40,965 bases of DNA, taken from positions 1 through 40,965 of the forward strand of contig WGFU01000042.1 in assembly GCA_015492075.1 (NCBI GenBank), written 5' to 3'. Below, piece by piece: positions 27,785 through 35,275 of this stretch; positions within the stretch are counted from its first letter, which is position 1, and each line of letters begins with the position of its first letter. The DNA is from Gammaproteobacteria bacterium. GTDB lineage: Bacteria; Pseudomonadota; Gammaproteobacteria; GCA-2400775. A model generated the notes under the pieces. The model made no database searches and was not told the origin of the DNA. It saw nothing but the letters and a program-made list of their open reading frames with translations. The position numbers and the translations under genes were made by a program.

Positions 27785-28984
27785 ATGATGATCGGCACAC
27801 CACTCACCCCCTCTGCCGTTCGCGTCATGTTACTTGGCGCCGGTGAACTCGGCAAGGAGGTCATCATTGCGCTGCAACGACTCGGGATCGAAGTCATAGC
27901 CGTAGACCGCTATGCCAATGCTCCAGGACATCAGGTCGCTCATCACAGCCATGTAATCGATATGACAGATGCCGCTGCGCTCAGGCAATTGATCACATGC
28001 GAGCGACCCCATCTCATCGTACCCGAGATCGAGGCCATCGCCACCGATACACTCGCCGAAATTGAACAACAAGGCCTGGCCGAAGTCATTCCTAGCGCAC
28101 ACGCAACGCAGTTAACGATGAACCGCGAAGGCATTCGCCGTTTGGCGGCAGAAACGCTTGAGCTGGCAACATCACGCTACAGCTTTGCAAGCAGTGTCAA
28201 TGCGCTGCATATGGCCATCGATGGTGGCATCGGCTATCCCTGCCTGGTCAAACCGGTCATGTCCTCATCGGGCAAAGGTCAGTCCCGGGTCAAGGGACCG
28301 CAAGATATCGATAAGGCCTGGAATAATGCAATGGATAGTGGCCGTGTCAGCATAGGCAAGGTCATCGTTGAAGAAATCATCAAGTTTGATTTTGAGATTA
28401 CCTTGCTTACAGTTCGTGCATGTAATGCTGAAGGAAGAATAGAGACCTATTTTTGCGATCCGATTGGTCATATACAAAAAGACGGTGACTACGTAGAAAG
28501 CTGGCAGCCACAAGCAATGTCAGCAGCGGCTCTGGAAAAATCCAAAAAAATTGCCAGGGCGGTAACCAACAACCTGGGCGGTCGTGGTCTCTTTGGCGTT
28601 GAGTTATTCATTCGCGGTGACGAGGTATGGTTTTCTGAGGTCAGCCCGCGTCCGCATGATACTGGCATGGTCACAATGGTCACGCAATGGCAAAACGAAT
28701 TTGAGCTGCACGCGCGTGCGATACTGGGATTACCGGTAAATACTGAGCGACGTAATGCAGGTGCCAGCGCCGTGATCTACGGCGGCATGGATGAAACAGG
28801 CATTGCCTTCGATAAGATCGACAAAGCACTGGCCATAGCTGACACCGAGTTACGCTTGTTTGGCAAACCTGAATCTTTCGTCAAACGAAGAATGGGCGTA
28901 GCCCTGGCTCATGCCGGCGACACCAATGAAGCACGTAAAAAGGCTAAAGCTTGCGCGGCTACGATTACCACTCTCAAACCCTAG
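27785..28984 (+). CDS. purT: Formate-dependent phosphoribosylglycinamide formyltransferase
   Basis: The 399-residue ATP-grasp enzyme has N-terminal [20 protein letters not shown] (the PurT nucleotide-binding loop). The ATP-grasp region includes [18 protein letters not shown] and [20 protein letters not shown], and the C-terminus has [20 protein letters not shown]. It makes formyl-GAR from formate, ATP and GAR in purine synthesis. Adjacent ATGs at 27785 and 27788 are both possible. The stop is one base from the end of the convergent lipoprotein gene. Confidence 0.97.
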   Translation: MMIGTPLTPSAVRVMLLGAGELGKEVIIALQRLGIEVIAVDRYANAPGHQVAHHSHVIDMTDAAALRQLITCERPHLIVPEIEAIATDTLAEIEQQGLAEVIPSAHATQLTMNREGIRRLAAETLELATSRYSFASSVNALHMAIDGGIGYPCLVKPVMSSSGKGQSRVKGPQDIDKAWNNAMDSGRVSIGKVIVEEIIKFDFEITLLTVRACNAEGRIETYFCDPIGHIQKDGDYVESWQPQAMSAAALEKSKKIARAVTNNLGGRGLFGVELFIRGDEVWFSEVSPRPHDTGMVTMVTQWQNEFELHARAILGLPVNTERRNAGASAVIYGGMDETGIAFDKIDKALAIADTELRLFGKPESFVKRRMGVALAHAGDTNEARKKAKACAATITTLKP

Positions 28985-28985
28985 A

Positions 28986-29492
28986 CTAATGACTTTTCTG
29001 TAAACGACTTGCCAGCTCGGCACGCTCGGCATCGGTCATATTGAGTCGAGTGAAGTTGTGATAGCGTAAGACCGGCTCATTGTCGACAGTGACATACTTG
29101 CCATGATCGTTAATAACGCGATCAAACCAAAGGAAGGCTTCAATATAGTCTTGCTTGAGTGGCGGCACACCTTCCAGATAAAGCCGACCGATACGCGTCT
29201 GAGCAATAACCGTGTAATCGTTATATGGTTCTGTCACTACACGGTATAAGCGTAAAGCGGTCTCTCCGTTTTGTTCGACGCCATCACCTGAAGTGTAGCG
29301 CTGCGCCAACTCCAAGGTAGCAGCCAAGTCACCCTGCTCGGTAGCTTTGACGGTAAGGGTATCGACACTAAACGTCTTCTGCGCAGCCAGTCGCTGCTCT
29401 ACTATTGGCGCAGCCATGCCAGTACCAAAACCAGAACATCCATACAGGGTAGAAGCAACAATCACTGCTATCAGCAACGCCATACGCGGCAT
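28986..29492 (-). CDS. Lipoprotein with Sel1-like repeats, function unknown
   Basis: The 168-residue protein from the ATG at 29492 has a signal peptide (PRMALLIAVIVASTLYGC) with a lipobox cysteine at residue 19. The mature part holds two or three Sel1/TPR-like helical units (ATLELAQRYTSGDGVEQNGE, AQTRIGRLYLEGVPPLKQDY, IEAFLWFDRVINDHG). Such repeats usually serve as protein-binding scaffolds. A TTG start eight codons upstream would overlap the DUF4404 gene by 20 bases; I prefer the ATG, which leaves a four-base gap. It is likely co-transcribed with DUF4404 and converges on purT. Confidence 0.75.
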   Translation of the reverse strand: MPRMALLIAVIVASTLYGCSGFGTGMAAPIVEQRLAAQKTFSVDTLTVKATEQGDLAATLELAQRYTSGDGVEQNGETALRLYRVVTEPYNDYTVIAQTRIGRLYLEGVPPLKQDYIEAFLWFDRVINDHGKYVTVDNEPVLRYHNFTRLNMTDAERAELASRLQKSH

Positions 29493-29496
29493 ACAA

Positions 29497-29775
29497 CTAA
29501 ATACCGATTTTAGCAAGCGAATCTGCTACGTCATTAAGAGTATGTGCCAAACGTGGGTGTTCGGCCTCAAACTCTATGGCCATTTTCTTTAAGGTATGAC
29601 TGCCAACGCCAGATTCATTATCTTTCTCTACAGACTTTTCTTGGCGCCCCAATACCACCGCAATATCCTGCGCAACAATACCCAGCATTCTCTCCGTTGC
29701 GGCATCAAGGCTGGACGGCTCGTTCAGCTTTTTGTGCACTTGTTCCAATAAAGTTTTGAGGTCAGACTCAGACAT
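29497..29775 (-). CDS. DUF4404 family protein
   Basis: The 92-residue acidic, all-helical protein has the family pattern MSESDLKTLLEQVHKKLNEP at the start and AIEFEAEHPRLAHTLNDVADSLAKIGI at the end. No enzyme motif, signal peptide or membrane helix is present. The function of the family is unknown to me. It precedes the Sel1-like lipoprotein gene with almost no gap. Confidence 0.85.
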   Translation of the reverse strand: MSESDLKTLLEQVHKKLNEPSSLDAATERMLGIVAQDIAVVLGRQEKSVEKDNESGVGSHTLKKMAIEFEAEHPRLAHTLNDVADSLAKIGI

Positions 29776-29906
29776 ATGACTATCGCTCTTGATAATGGCA
29801 ACAGCTTATAGTATCGCAGCTCACCGCAAAATAAAAAAGCAGGCAATGCTTAGAGCTACTGACAGGTTTCAGAGAGTAGCTGCGACAAGCACTGTTTTAT
29901 CACCGC

Positions 29907-30377
29907 TTACGTTGCGCGACAGAAACTTCCATGAGTGGCGTCACTCAGCAGCTTTATAAAATCAACTTTACTAAGGTGAACCAAATCCGTGTGGGTACCA
30001 CCTTCGAAGTAAATATCTTCGCTATCGGTAATACTGTCATCGTAAATCACTTCAACGCCATAGGCCTTACCTAGAGCTGGAGCCGCACCCGGCGCGCAAT
30101 CAAAAAATAAGCGCTCAACGTCTTCTTCTGTTGCCAAACCCAACACACGTTGATATTGACGTCGCAGCGCACCTAATTGAATACGCCGATCAGCCGGCAC
30201 CACCGCCACAACATAGTGTTCACCATCTTGTAGCACCACAGCTTTGGCCAACTGTTTACCATGAATATGGGAGACACGCGCTGTCTGCAGGCTAGTGGTT
30301 GAGTAAGGATGCCCCACAACCCCGTAACGAACTCCGGCGCTGTCAAGATAATCTCGTAGTGTAATTGCAATAGCCAT
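29907..30377 (-). CDS. YbaK/ProX-type aminoacyl-tRNA deacylase domain protein
   Basis: The 156-residue single-domain protein from ATG 30377 has the YbaK fold signature: YSTTSLQTARVSHIHGKQLA then KAVVLQDGEHYVVAVVPADR, with the conserved lysine at position 45 (GKQLAKAVVL), and GAAPALGKAYGVEVIYDDS. Relatives clear mis-charged tRNAs (for example Cys- or Ala-tRNA-Pro) in trans. The exact tRNA cannot be told. A near-perfect AGGAGGTG ribosome site selects this ATG over the GTG two codons upstream. Confidence 0.85.
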   Translation of the reverse strand: MAIAITLRDYLDSAGVRYGVVGHPYSTTSLQTARVSHIHGKQLAKAVVLQDGEHYVVAVVPADRRIQLGALRRQYQRVLGLATEEDVERLFFDCAPGAAPALGKAYGVEVIYDDSITDSEDIYFEGGTHTDLVHLSKVDFIKLLSDATHGSFCRAT

Positions 30378-30611
30378 ATACACCTCCTTGCCTATGCGTG
30401 CTTTACATTACAGAGCGTACGCAACCGCTCTATTTCATTTAATACTCCTACGATAAACAAATGTCCATCAAAAAATCATTTGCAACACATCCCATGGGTA
30501 AACTGCTATATTTGGTACAGCTAATGCAGTATTGATTTAACACTTTCCCGGCCGCTATCTATTGAGATAGGGATAACATAAGCACATCGTCACAACGATG
30601 CTTTCTCGAAC

Positions 30612-32588
30612 ATGGAACAACACTCAACTTTTATTGATATACTGATCCTGATGGCGCTTTCGGTAGTCGCCGTTGCCGCCCTGCGCCGGTTTCATCTATC
30701 ACCTATTCTTGGTTATTTATTTGTCGGCGTCATATCAGGCCCCTATGCACTGGGCTGGCTACCTGAAGGCGAAGCTATCCACATGCTTGCCGAAATTGGC
30801 GTGGTCTTTTTGCTGTTCACGATTGGTCTTGAGTTTTCAATCTCGCAGCTTATCGCGATGCGATCCGCTGTCCTCGGTCTCGGCAGCGCACAGGTGCTTA
30901 TCTCCATCACGGTTGGCGGTATTATCGCCTATTATGCCGGCATGCCATGGGAGGCATCCCTGATAGTCGGCGCCATCCTGGCCTTGTCATCCACCGCATT
31001 GGTCGGCAAACAACTCAATGAACAACTGGAAATTCAGTCTCGTCATGGTCGGCTGTCGATCAGCGTATTGCTTTTTCAGGATATAGCCGTTGTACCGTTT
31101 TTGGTAATTATCCCTATTCTAGCCAGTGACAGCAGTCATAATATAAGTTTTGCATTATTCGTTGCACTCGCCAAAGGCGCATTGGCTTTTGCCATTATGT
31201 ACGCCATTGGCCGCTACGCCCTGCGGCCGGTTTTTCACGCCGTATCTTCGGCCAAATCGTCAGAACTATTCACTCTGACGACTCTGTTGGTTGCACTCAC
31301 CGCTGCCGCCATAACCGCTTCTCTCGACTTATCGTTGGCACTGGGCGCCTTTCTCGCTGGGATGATGCTCGGTGAAACCGAATATCGCCATCAAATTGAA
31401 GTCGAGATAAGACCGTTTCGCGATATATTAATGGGCCTGTTTTTTATTAGCGTCGGTGGCTTGCTAAGCATTTCCAATCTCTTGGAAAACTGGCTTTGGG
31501 TTTTGCTGATTGTTGCTGGCCTGGTTTTCATCAAGGGCTTACTCGTTGCCTTACTCACTCGAGCCATGGGCTATGAAAGCGGCGTCGCCTTTCGAACCGC
31601 TTTAGTGCTGGCGCACGGTAGTGAATTTGGTTTTGCCTTACTGACCCTGGCATTGCAACAAAACCTGTTCAGCGACGATGAAAGCCAACCTATTCTGGCG
31701 GCATTGATATTCAGCATGGCGCTGGCGCCAATACTGATTCGCCACAACGGTCAGCTGGCAAAGTGGCTATTTCGAAAATCCTACCTCAAAGGCCGACAAT
31801 TGCAGACCACGCGCATCAGCCATGCGTGTAGCGACCTGTCTGACCATGTTGTTCTATGCGGTTTTGGCCGTATCGGTCAAAACCTGGCCAGCTTTCTGAA
31901 AGAAGAAAATATTCCGTATGTTGGCTTTGACACCAATCCCAGCGTGATCAAAAATGCATGGGAGGCAGGTGAGCCTGTGTATTTTGGCGACGCCACACAC
32001 CGTGACATACTGAGCGCAGCTGGTGTCAAACGCGCCAACGCCCTAGTGATCACTTTTGATGATGCGCATGCCGCCACTCGTATTATCGAAAGCGTGCGCC
32101 ATCACAGCAGTGATATTCCTATCATCGTTCGAACAAGACATGACAAGCACCTTGAAGCACTGGAACAGGCCGGTGCCTCAGAAGTGGTTCCCGATGCCCT
32201 TGAGGCCAGCATGATGTTGGCCAGTCATCTGTTACGGGTACTTCATGTCGATGATGATGAAGTCGAGCGCCTGATAAAAACCGCGCGGCACAATAAATAT
32301 CAACGCTTACGGCAAGTCTTCAGTGGTGATAAACTGAGCGCCATAGAAGATGCCAACCGTGACCGAAAACATACCGTGGTGCTGCCACCTGGCAGTCACG
32401 CCGTCGGTCATGCAATCGCTGAACTCGGCCTGTCGACGGGCGGTTTATCATTAATTGCGATACGCCGCGACCGTGAAAGATTTGCGCCGCCAAGTGCTGA
32501 TATAATCTTGAAAGCTGGTGATGCACTAATATTACAAGGCTCATCCGAAGAGTTGGAACAGGCCGAAAAAAAATTATTAAGAGGTTAA
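30612..32588 (+). CDS. Monovalent cation:proton antiporter-2 (Kef-type, CPA2) with RCK domains
   Basis: The 658-residue protein has about 12 membrane helices at 1-385, including LGYLFVGVISGPYALGWLPE and the family IGVVFLLFTIGLEFS. A cytosolic RCK_N/TrkA-N Rossmann domain follows (about 410-530: VVLCGFGRIGQNLASFLKEE, VYFGDATHRDILSAAGV), then an RCK_C domain (about 575-658). It exchanges K+ or Na+ for H+; the architecture is that of KefB/KefC/YbaL. No gene for a KefF/KefG activator lies nearby, so glutathione gating is unproven. It may be followed by yajQ on the same transcript (19-base gap). Confidence 0.93.
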   Translation: MEQHSTFIDILILMALSVVAVAALRRFHLSPILGYLFVGVISGPYALGWLPEGEAIHMLAEIGVVFLLFTIGLEFSISQLIAMRSAVLGLGSAQVLISITVGGIIAYYAGMPWEASLIVGAILALSSTALVGKQLNEQLEIQSRHGRLSISVLLFQDIAVVPFLVIIPILASDSSHNISFALFVALAKGALAFAIMYAIGRYALRPVFHAVSSAKSSELFTLTTLLVALTAAAITASLDLSLALGAFLAGMMLGETEYRHQIEVEIRPFRDILMGLFFISVGGLLSISNLLENWLWVLLIVAGLVFIKGLLVALLTRAMGYESGVAFRTALVLAHGSEFGFALLTLALQQNLFSDDESQPILAALIFSMALAPILIRHNGQLAKWLFRKSYLKGRQLQTTRISHACSDLSDHVVLCGFGRIGQNLASFLKEENIPYVGFDTNPSVIKNAWEAGEPVYFGDATHRDILSAAGVKRANALVITFDDAHAATRIIESVRHHSSDIPIIVRTRHDKHLEALEQAGASEVVPDALEASMMLASHLLRVLHVDDDEVERLIKTARHNKYQRLRQVFSGDKLSAIEDANRDRKHTVVLPPGSHAVGHAIAELGLSTGGLSLIAIRRDRERFAPPSADIILKAGDALILQGSSEELEQAEKKLLRG

Positions 32589-32607
32589 AACCTAAGCAAG
32601 GTGAGAT

Positions 32608-33090
32608 ATGCCATCGTTTGACGTAGTTTCAGAAGTAGATATGCATGAGCTCTCCAACGCCCTTGACCAGGTCAATCGCGAAGTGGGGACACGCTATGAT
32701 TTCAAAGGCAGCAATGCCATGGTCGAATACCAGGACAATGGCATAAAACTGGATGCTGCCAACGAATTTCAACTTGATCAAATGCGCGATATTTTGCATC
32801 TAAAAATGGCAAAACGCGGTATTGACATTGCTGCTCTCGACGCAGGCAAGGTAGAAACCTCGAATCAGCGCGCACGACAAACACTTGTTTTAAAACAAGG
32901 TGTTGATACCGTTACTGCCAAAAAAATTGTCAAGCTAATCAAAGACAGCAAAATCAAGGTGCAAGCATCCATTCAAGGTGAGCAAGTTCGTGTCACCGGC
33001 AAAAAACGTGATGACCTGCAATCGGCTATGCAGATGCTGCGCGAATCAGACATTGAATTACCGTTACAATTCAATAATTTTCGCGATTAA
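32608..33090 (+). CDS. yajQ: YajQ family cyclic-di-GMP-binding protein
   Basis: The 160-residue protein has the exact family start MPSFDVVSEVDMHELSNALD, NREVGTRYDFKGSNA, and the end GEQVRVTGKKRDDLQSAMQM then DIELPLQFNNFRD. YajQ proteins fold as two ferredoxin-like domains; the Xanthomonas homologue binds cyclic di-GMP and acts with a LysR regulator. A terminator hairpin follows immediately. Confidence 0.96.
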   Translation: MPSFDVVSEVDMHELSNALDQVNREVGTRYDFKGSNAMVEYQDNGIKLDAANEFQLDQMRDILHLKMAKRGIDIAALDAGKVETSNQRARQTLVLKQGVDTVTAKKIVKLIKDSKIKVQASIQGEQVRVTGKKRDDLQSAMQMLRESDIELPLQFNNFRD

Positions 33091-33115
33091 AAAAGGGCGG
33101 CCATGCCACCCTTTT
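33091..33115. terminator. Bidirectional intrinsic terminator between yajQ and the convergent lipoprotein gene
   Basis: AAAAGGG and CCCTTTT pair, then one C/A mismatch, then GG/CC closes a CCATG loop. The A-run on one side and T-run on the other allow termination in both directions. The yajQ stop is immediately upstream, and the lipoprotein stop is about 42 bases away on the other strand. Confidence 0.75.
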
Positions 33116-33156
33116 AACGTCAGACCATCAACAAAGTCCAGGCGAGCATCAACCCC

Positions 33157-33489
33157 CTAATGGTCGGCCGCTTCTTCAGCCATCTCAGTGTCCTTTTTCA
33201 TTAGCGCATCACCCGTCATCTCTTTCCCGTCATCCATCATTTCGGCACCTTTTTCCATAGTAGCATCCATGGCATCACTCGCCATTTCCTTGCCGTTTTC
33301 TACCATCTCGGCGCCCTTATCCATAGCGGCTTCGCCCATTTCTTTGGCACCATTCATCATGTCATCAGCCATTTCACCCGCTTTTTCCATGCTTGCTTTG
33401 CCTGTATCCTTAACCTTATCAACATCTTCCTTACTACAGGCGGAAACAGCCAAACCCAGCAACAAAACTAATAATAAATTTCTAACCAT
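33157..33489 (-). CDS. Small Met-rich lipoprotein with 11-residue (hendecad) repeats
   Basis: The 110-residue protein has the signal peptide MVRNLLLVLLLGLAVSAC with lipid cysteine 18. The mature part is almost entirely an amphipathic repeat. In 11-residue register it reads EKAGEMADDMM, NGAKEMGEAAM, DKGAEMVENGK, EMASDAMDATM, EKGAEMMDDGK, EMTGDALMKKD. The third/fourth and fifth/sixth units form a clear 22-residue duplication. Such hendecads give long helices, as in LEA-like proteins or right-handed coiled coils. About 14% of residues are Met. I do not recognise a named family. A 7-base tandem repeat lies 42-86 bases upstream of the ATG. Confidence 0.8.
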   Translation of the reverse strand: MVRNLLLVLLLGLAVSACSKEDVDKVKDTGKASMEKAGEMADDMMNGAKEMGEAAMDKGAEMVENGKEMASDAMDATMEKGAEMMDDGKEMTGDALMKKDTEMAEEAADH

Positions 33490-33530
33490 GCCTTTTCTCC
33501 TTATGAATTAACAGGTTGATATTACCACCC

Positions 33531-33575
33531 ACCTACAACCTACAACCTACAACCTACAACCTACAACCTACAACC
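33531..33575 (-). repeat. Heptanucleotide tandem repeat (CCTACAA, ~6.4 copies) upstream of the lipoprotein gene
   Basis: Six perfect copies of CCTACAA (33532-33573; TTGTAGG on the other strand) with partial flanking units have strict 7-base periodicity over 45 bases. It lies 42-86 bases before the ATG of the minus-strand lipoprotein gene, where promoter elements would be expected. It is the only perfect tandem repeat of this kind that I noticed in the window. Confidence 0.9.
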
Positions 33576-33612
33576 ACATTGTACGCACTAATGATGAACC
33601 TGAGTTAACCTT

Positions 33613-34110
33613 TCACCAGCAATGCTCGTCAAACAAGTTCGGGTTAGCCCAAAACCGGCTGTTTAACCAGTCCGGGCAGGTTTTATAGGTCAAGATATCG
33701 TAGCCATAAATATGAATAGGACGACCTGCAACTACATTTTCAGCCATTTGCACAAGACCCAATGCTAACAAGTCGCTCTTGCTCCATTTGCTCACCACAT
33801 CCGGCCATTCGTCACCCATCGCAACAAACAAAATCAGCCTGCGAGCATGCACATCCCTAAGCCTGGCAATCAGCTGAATCGCCTTGTCACGCGGCATATA
33901 TTCAATCGTATTCGACACAAAAACAAGATCGTAAGCTGGCAAACTGTCAAGCCGGTCCATCACATCATCAGGCTCGGCAAGTACCAGCTCGCAATCACTG
34001 TGTTCAGATAAATAATCGTCAATAAGATGTTCGCCAAGCAGACCTAAAAGCAGAATACTCTTGGGCTTTAGCTCACCTAGCAAGTCTTGCAATGATTCCG
34101 CATGATCCAT
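33613..34110 (-). CDS. Unrecognised protein with Rossmann/methyltransferase-like pattern (165 aa)
   Basis: I do not recognise a characterised family. The order of segments resembles a class I methyltransferase: SILLLGLLGEHLIDDYLSEH (possible strand 1, but G-x-G is only partly matched), then CELVLAEPDDVMDRL, then YDLVFVSNTIEYMPRDKAIQ (like the post-I/motif IV 'D-L-V...-L-E-H' segment), then RRLILFVAMGD. The classic glycine-rich SAM loop is degenerate, so activity is doubtful. The C-terminus DWLNSRFWANPNLFDEHCW is unusual. It is divergent from the DUF389 gene with about 107 bases between starts. Confidence 0.7.
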   Translation of the reverse strand: MDHAESLQDLLGELKPKSILLLGLLGEHLIDDYLSEHSDCELVLAEPDDVMDRLDSLPAYDLVFVSNTIEYMPRDKAIQLIARLRDVHARRLILFVAMGDEWPDVVSKWSKSDLLALGLVQMAENVVAGRPIHIYGYDILTYKTCPDWLNSRFWANPNLFDEHCW

Positions 34111-34217
34111 ATCGTCGTTATAATAGCAAACAGAAAAATAACATGCATTGCTACACCGTAAACGATGTGACTAAGCTTGGCCTCTGCCACGCCGACGCCA
34201 CCCAGGGAGACAAAACA

Positions 34218-35204
34218 GTGAAAATCATCCAGGTCCTCGCCGACAATGCTCATGTCGACACGCTGCGTGGCATCGCTGAACAACACAAAGTCGCCGATTT
34301 TTGGGTGGGTAATACACAAGAGGATGGCCGCTCGGTAGCACGCTTTTTGGTCACCCCGAAAAACCGCCAAAGTGTACTTGATGCGGTCCAGATGACTGTC
34401 TCGACAAGCAAAAATTTTCGAATTTTCATCCTCCCGGTTGATGCTTCGATCCCCCACCCGGAAAGTGCTGAAGAAGCCGCTACTGACAAAGGCAGTGCTA
34501 TCACCACACGTGAGGAACTCTATAATAATGTCTATAAAGGTGCTCAACTGGACAGCACCTATTTATTATTAGTCTTTTTATCAACCATCGTCGCTGCTAT
34601 TGGCTTGCTGGAGAATAATGTCGCCGTGGTCATCGGCGCCATGGTGATTGCACCGCTGCTGGGGCCTAATATTGCTTTAGCACTGGGCACTGCCATTGGT
34701 GACACCAAACTGATGTCCAGAGCATTGGTCTGCACGTTCACCGGCCTCACACTCGCCTTGGTGCTGTCATATCTTATCGGGCTCATTTGGAGCGGACCGA
34801 TTGACAGTAACGAACTCATGGCACGCACTCATGTCGGTTTCAGTGGCGCCGCTCTGGCATTGGCATCAGGCGCTGCAGCCGTGCTGTCGCTGACCACCGG
34901 GCTACCCAGCGTCCTTGTCGGCGTCATGGTCGCAGTAGCACTATTACCACCAGCAGCCACGATCGGTATTATGGCTGCCAATCAGGAATACCAGCTGGCC
35001 TACGGTGCGTTATTATTATTAGCCGTGAATATTGTCTGTGTTAATCTGGCTGCAAAGATTGTGCTGCTTGTTCGCGGCGTCAAACCGCGTACCTGGCTTG
35101 AAAAAAACAAGGCCAAACAGTCTGTCGCGCTCTATATTGCTATTTGGGCCATTTCGTTATTAGTGTTGATGCTGCTGATCTATTTGCCTAACATTGACAA
35201 ATAA
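34218..35204 (+). CDS. DUF389/TIGR00341 family membrane protein
   Basis: The 328-residue protein starts at a GTG (MKIIQVLADNAHVDTLRGIA) preceded by GGGAG. A cytosolic N-terminal domain of about 95 residues contains a ferredoxin-like pattern. It is followed by a short linker and about five or six membrane helices with the DUF389 signatures NNVAVVIGAMVIAPLLGPNI and GLPSVLVGVMVAVALLPPAA. Function is unproven in the family; a channel or transport role is guessed. The open frame reaches back to 34092, but the family start and ribosome site favour 34218. The peptidase fusion gene follows 71 bases later. Confidence 0.88.
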   Translation: MKIIQVLADNAHVDTLRGIAEQHKVADFWVGNTQEDGRSVARFLVTPKNRQSVLDAVQMTVSTSKNFRIFILPVDASIPHPESAEEAATDKGSAITTREELYNNVYKGAQLDSTYLLLVFLSTIVAAIGLLENNVAVVIGAMVIAPLLGPNIALALGTAIGDTKLMSRALVCTFTGLTLALVLSYLIGLIWSGPIDSNELMARTHVGFSGAALALASGAAAVLSLTTGLPSVLVGVMVAVALLPPAATIGIMAANQEYQLAYGALLLLAVNIVCVNLAAKIVLLVRGVKPRTWLEKNKAKQSVALYIAIWAISLLVLMLLIYLPNIDK

Positions 35205-35275
35205 ATATCTGTAGTCAATAACAATTCAAGAATTTTATCTTAGCTATTCATTCATTTCACAAGAAAGCTTTCAAT

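Noticed and set aside
34077-34547. 156-aa minus-strand open frame opposite the DUF389 start
   Set aside because: It is mostly antisense to the real DUF389 gene and has no family resemblance.
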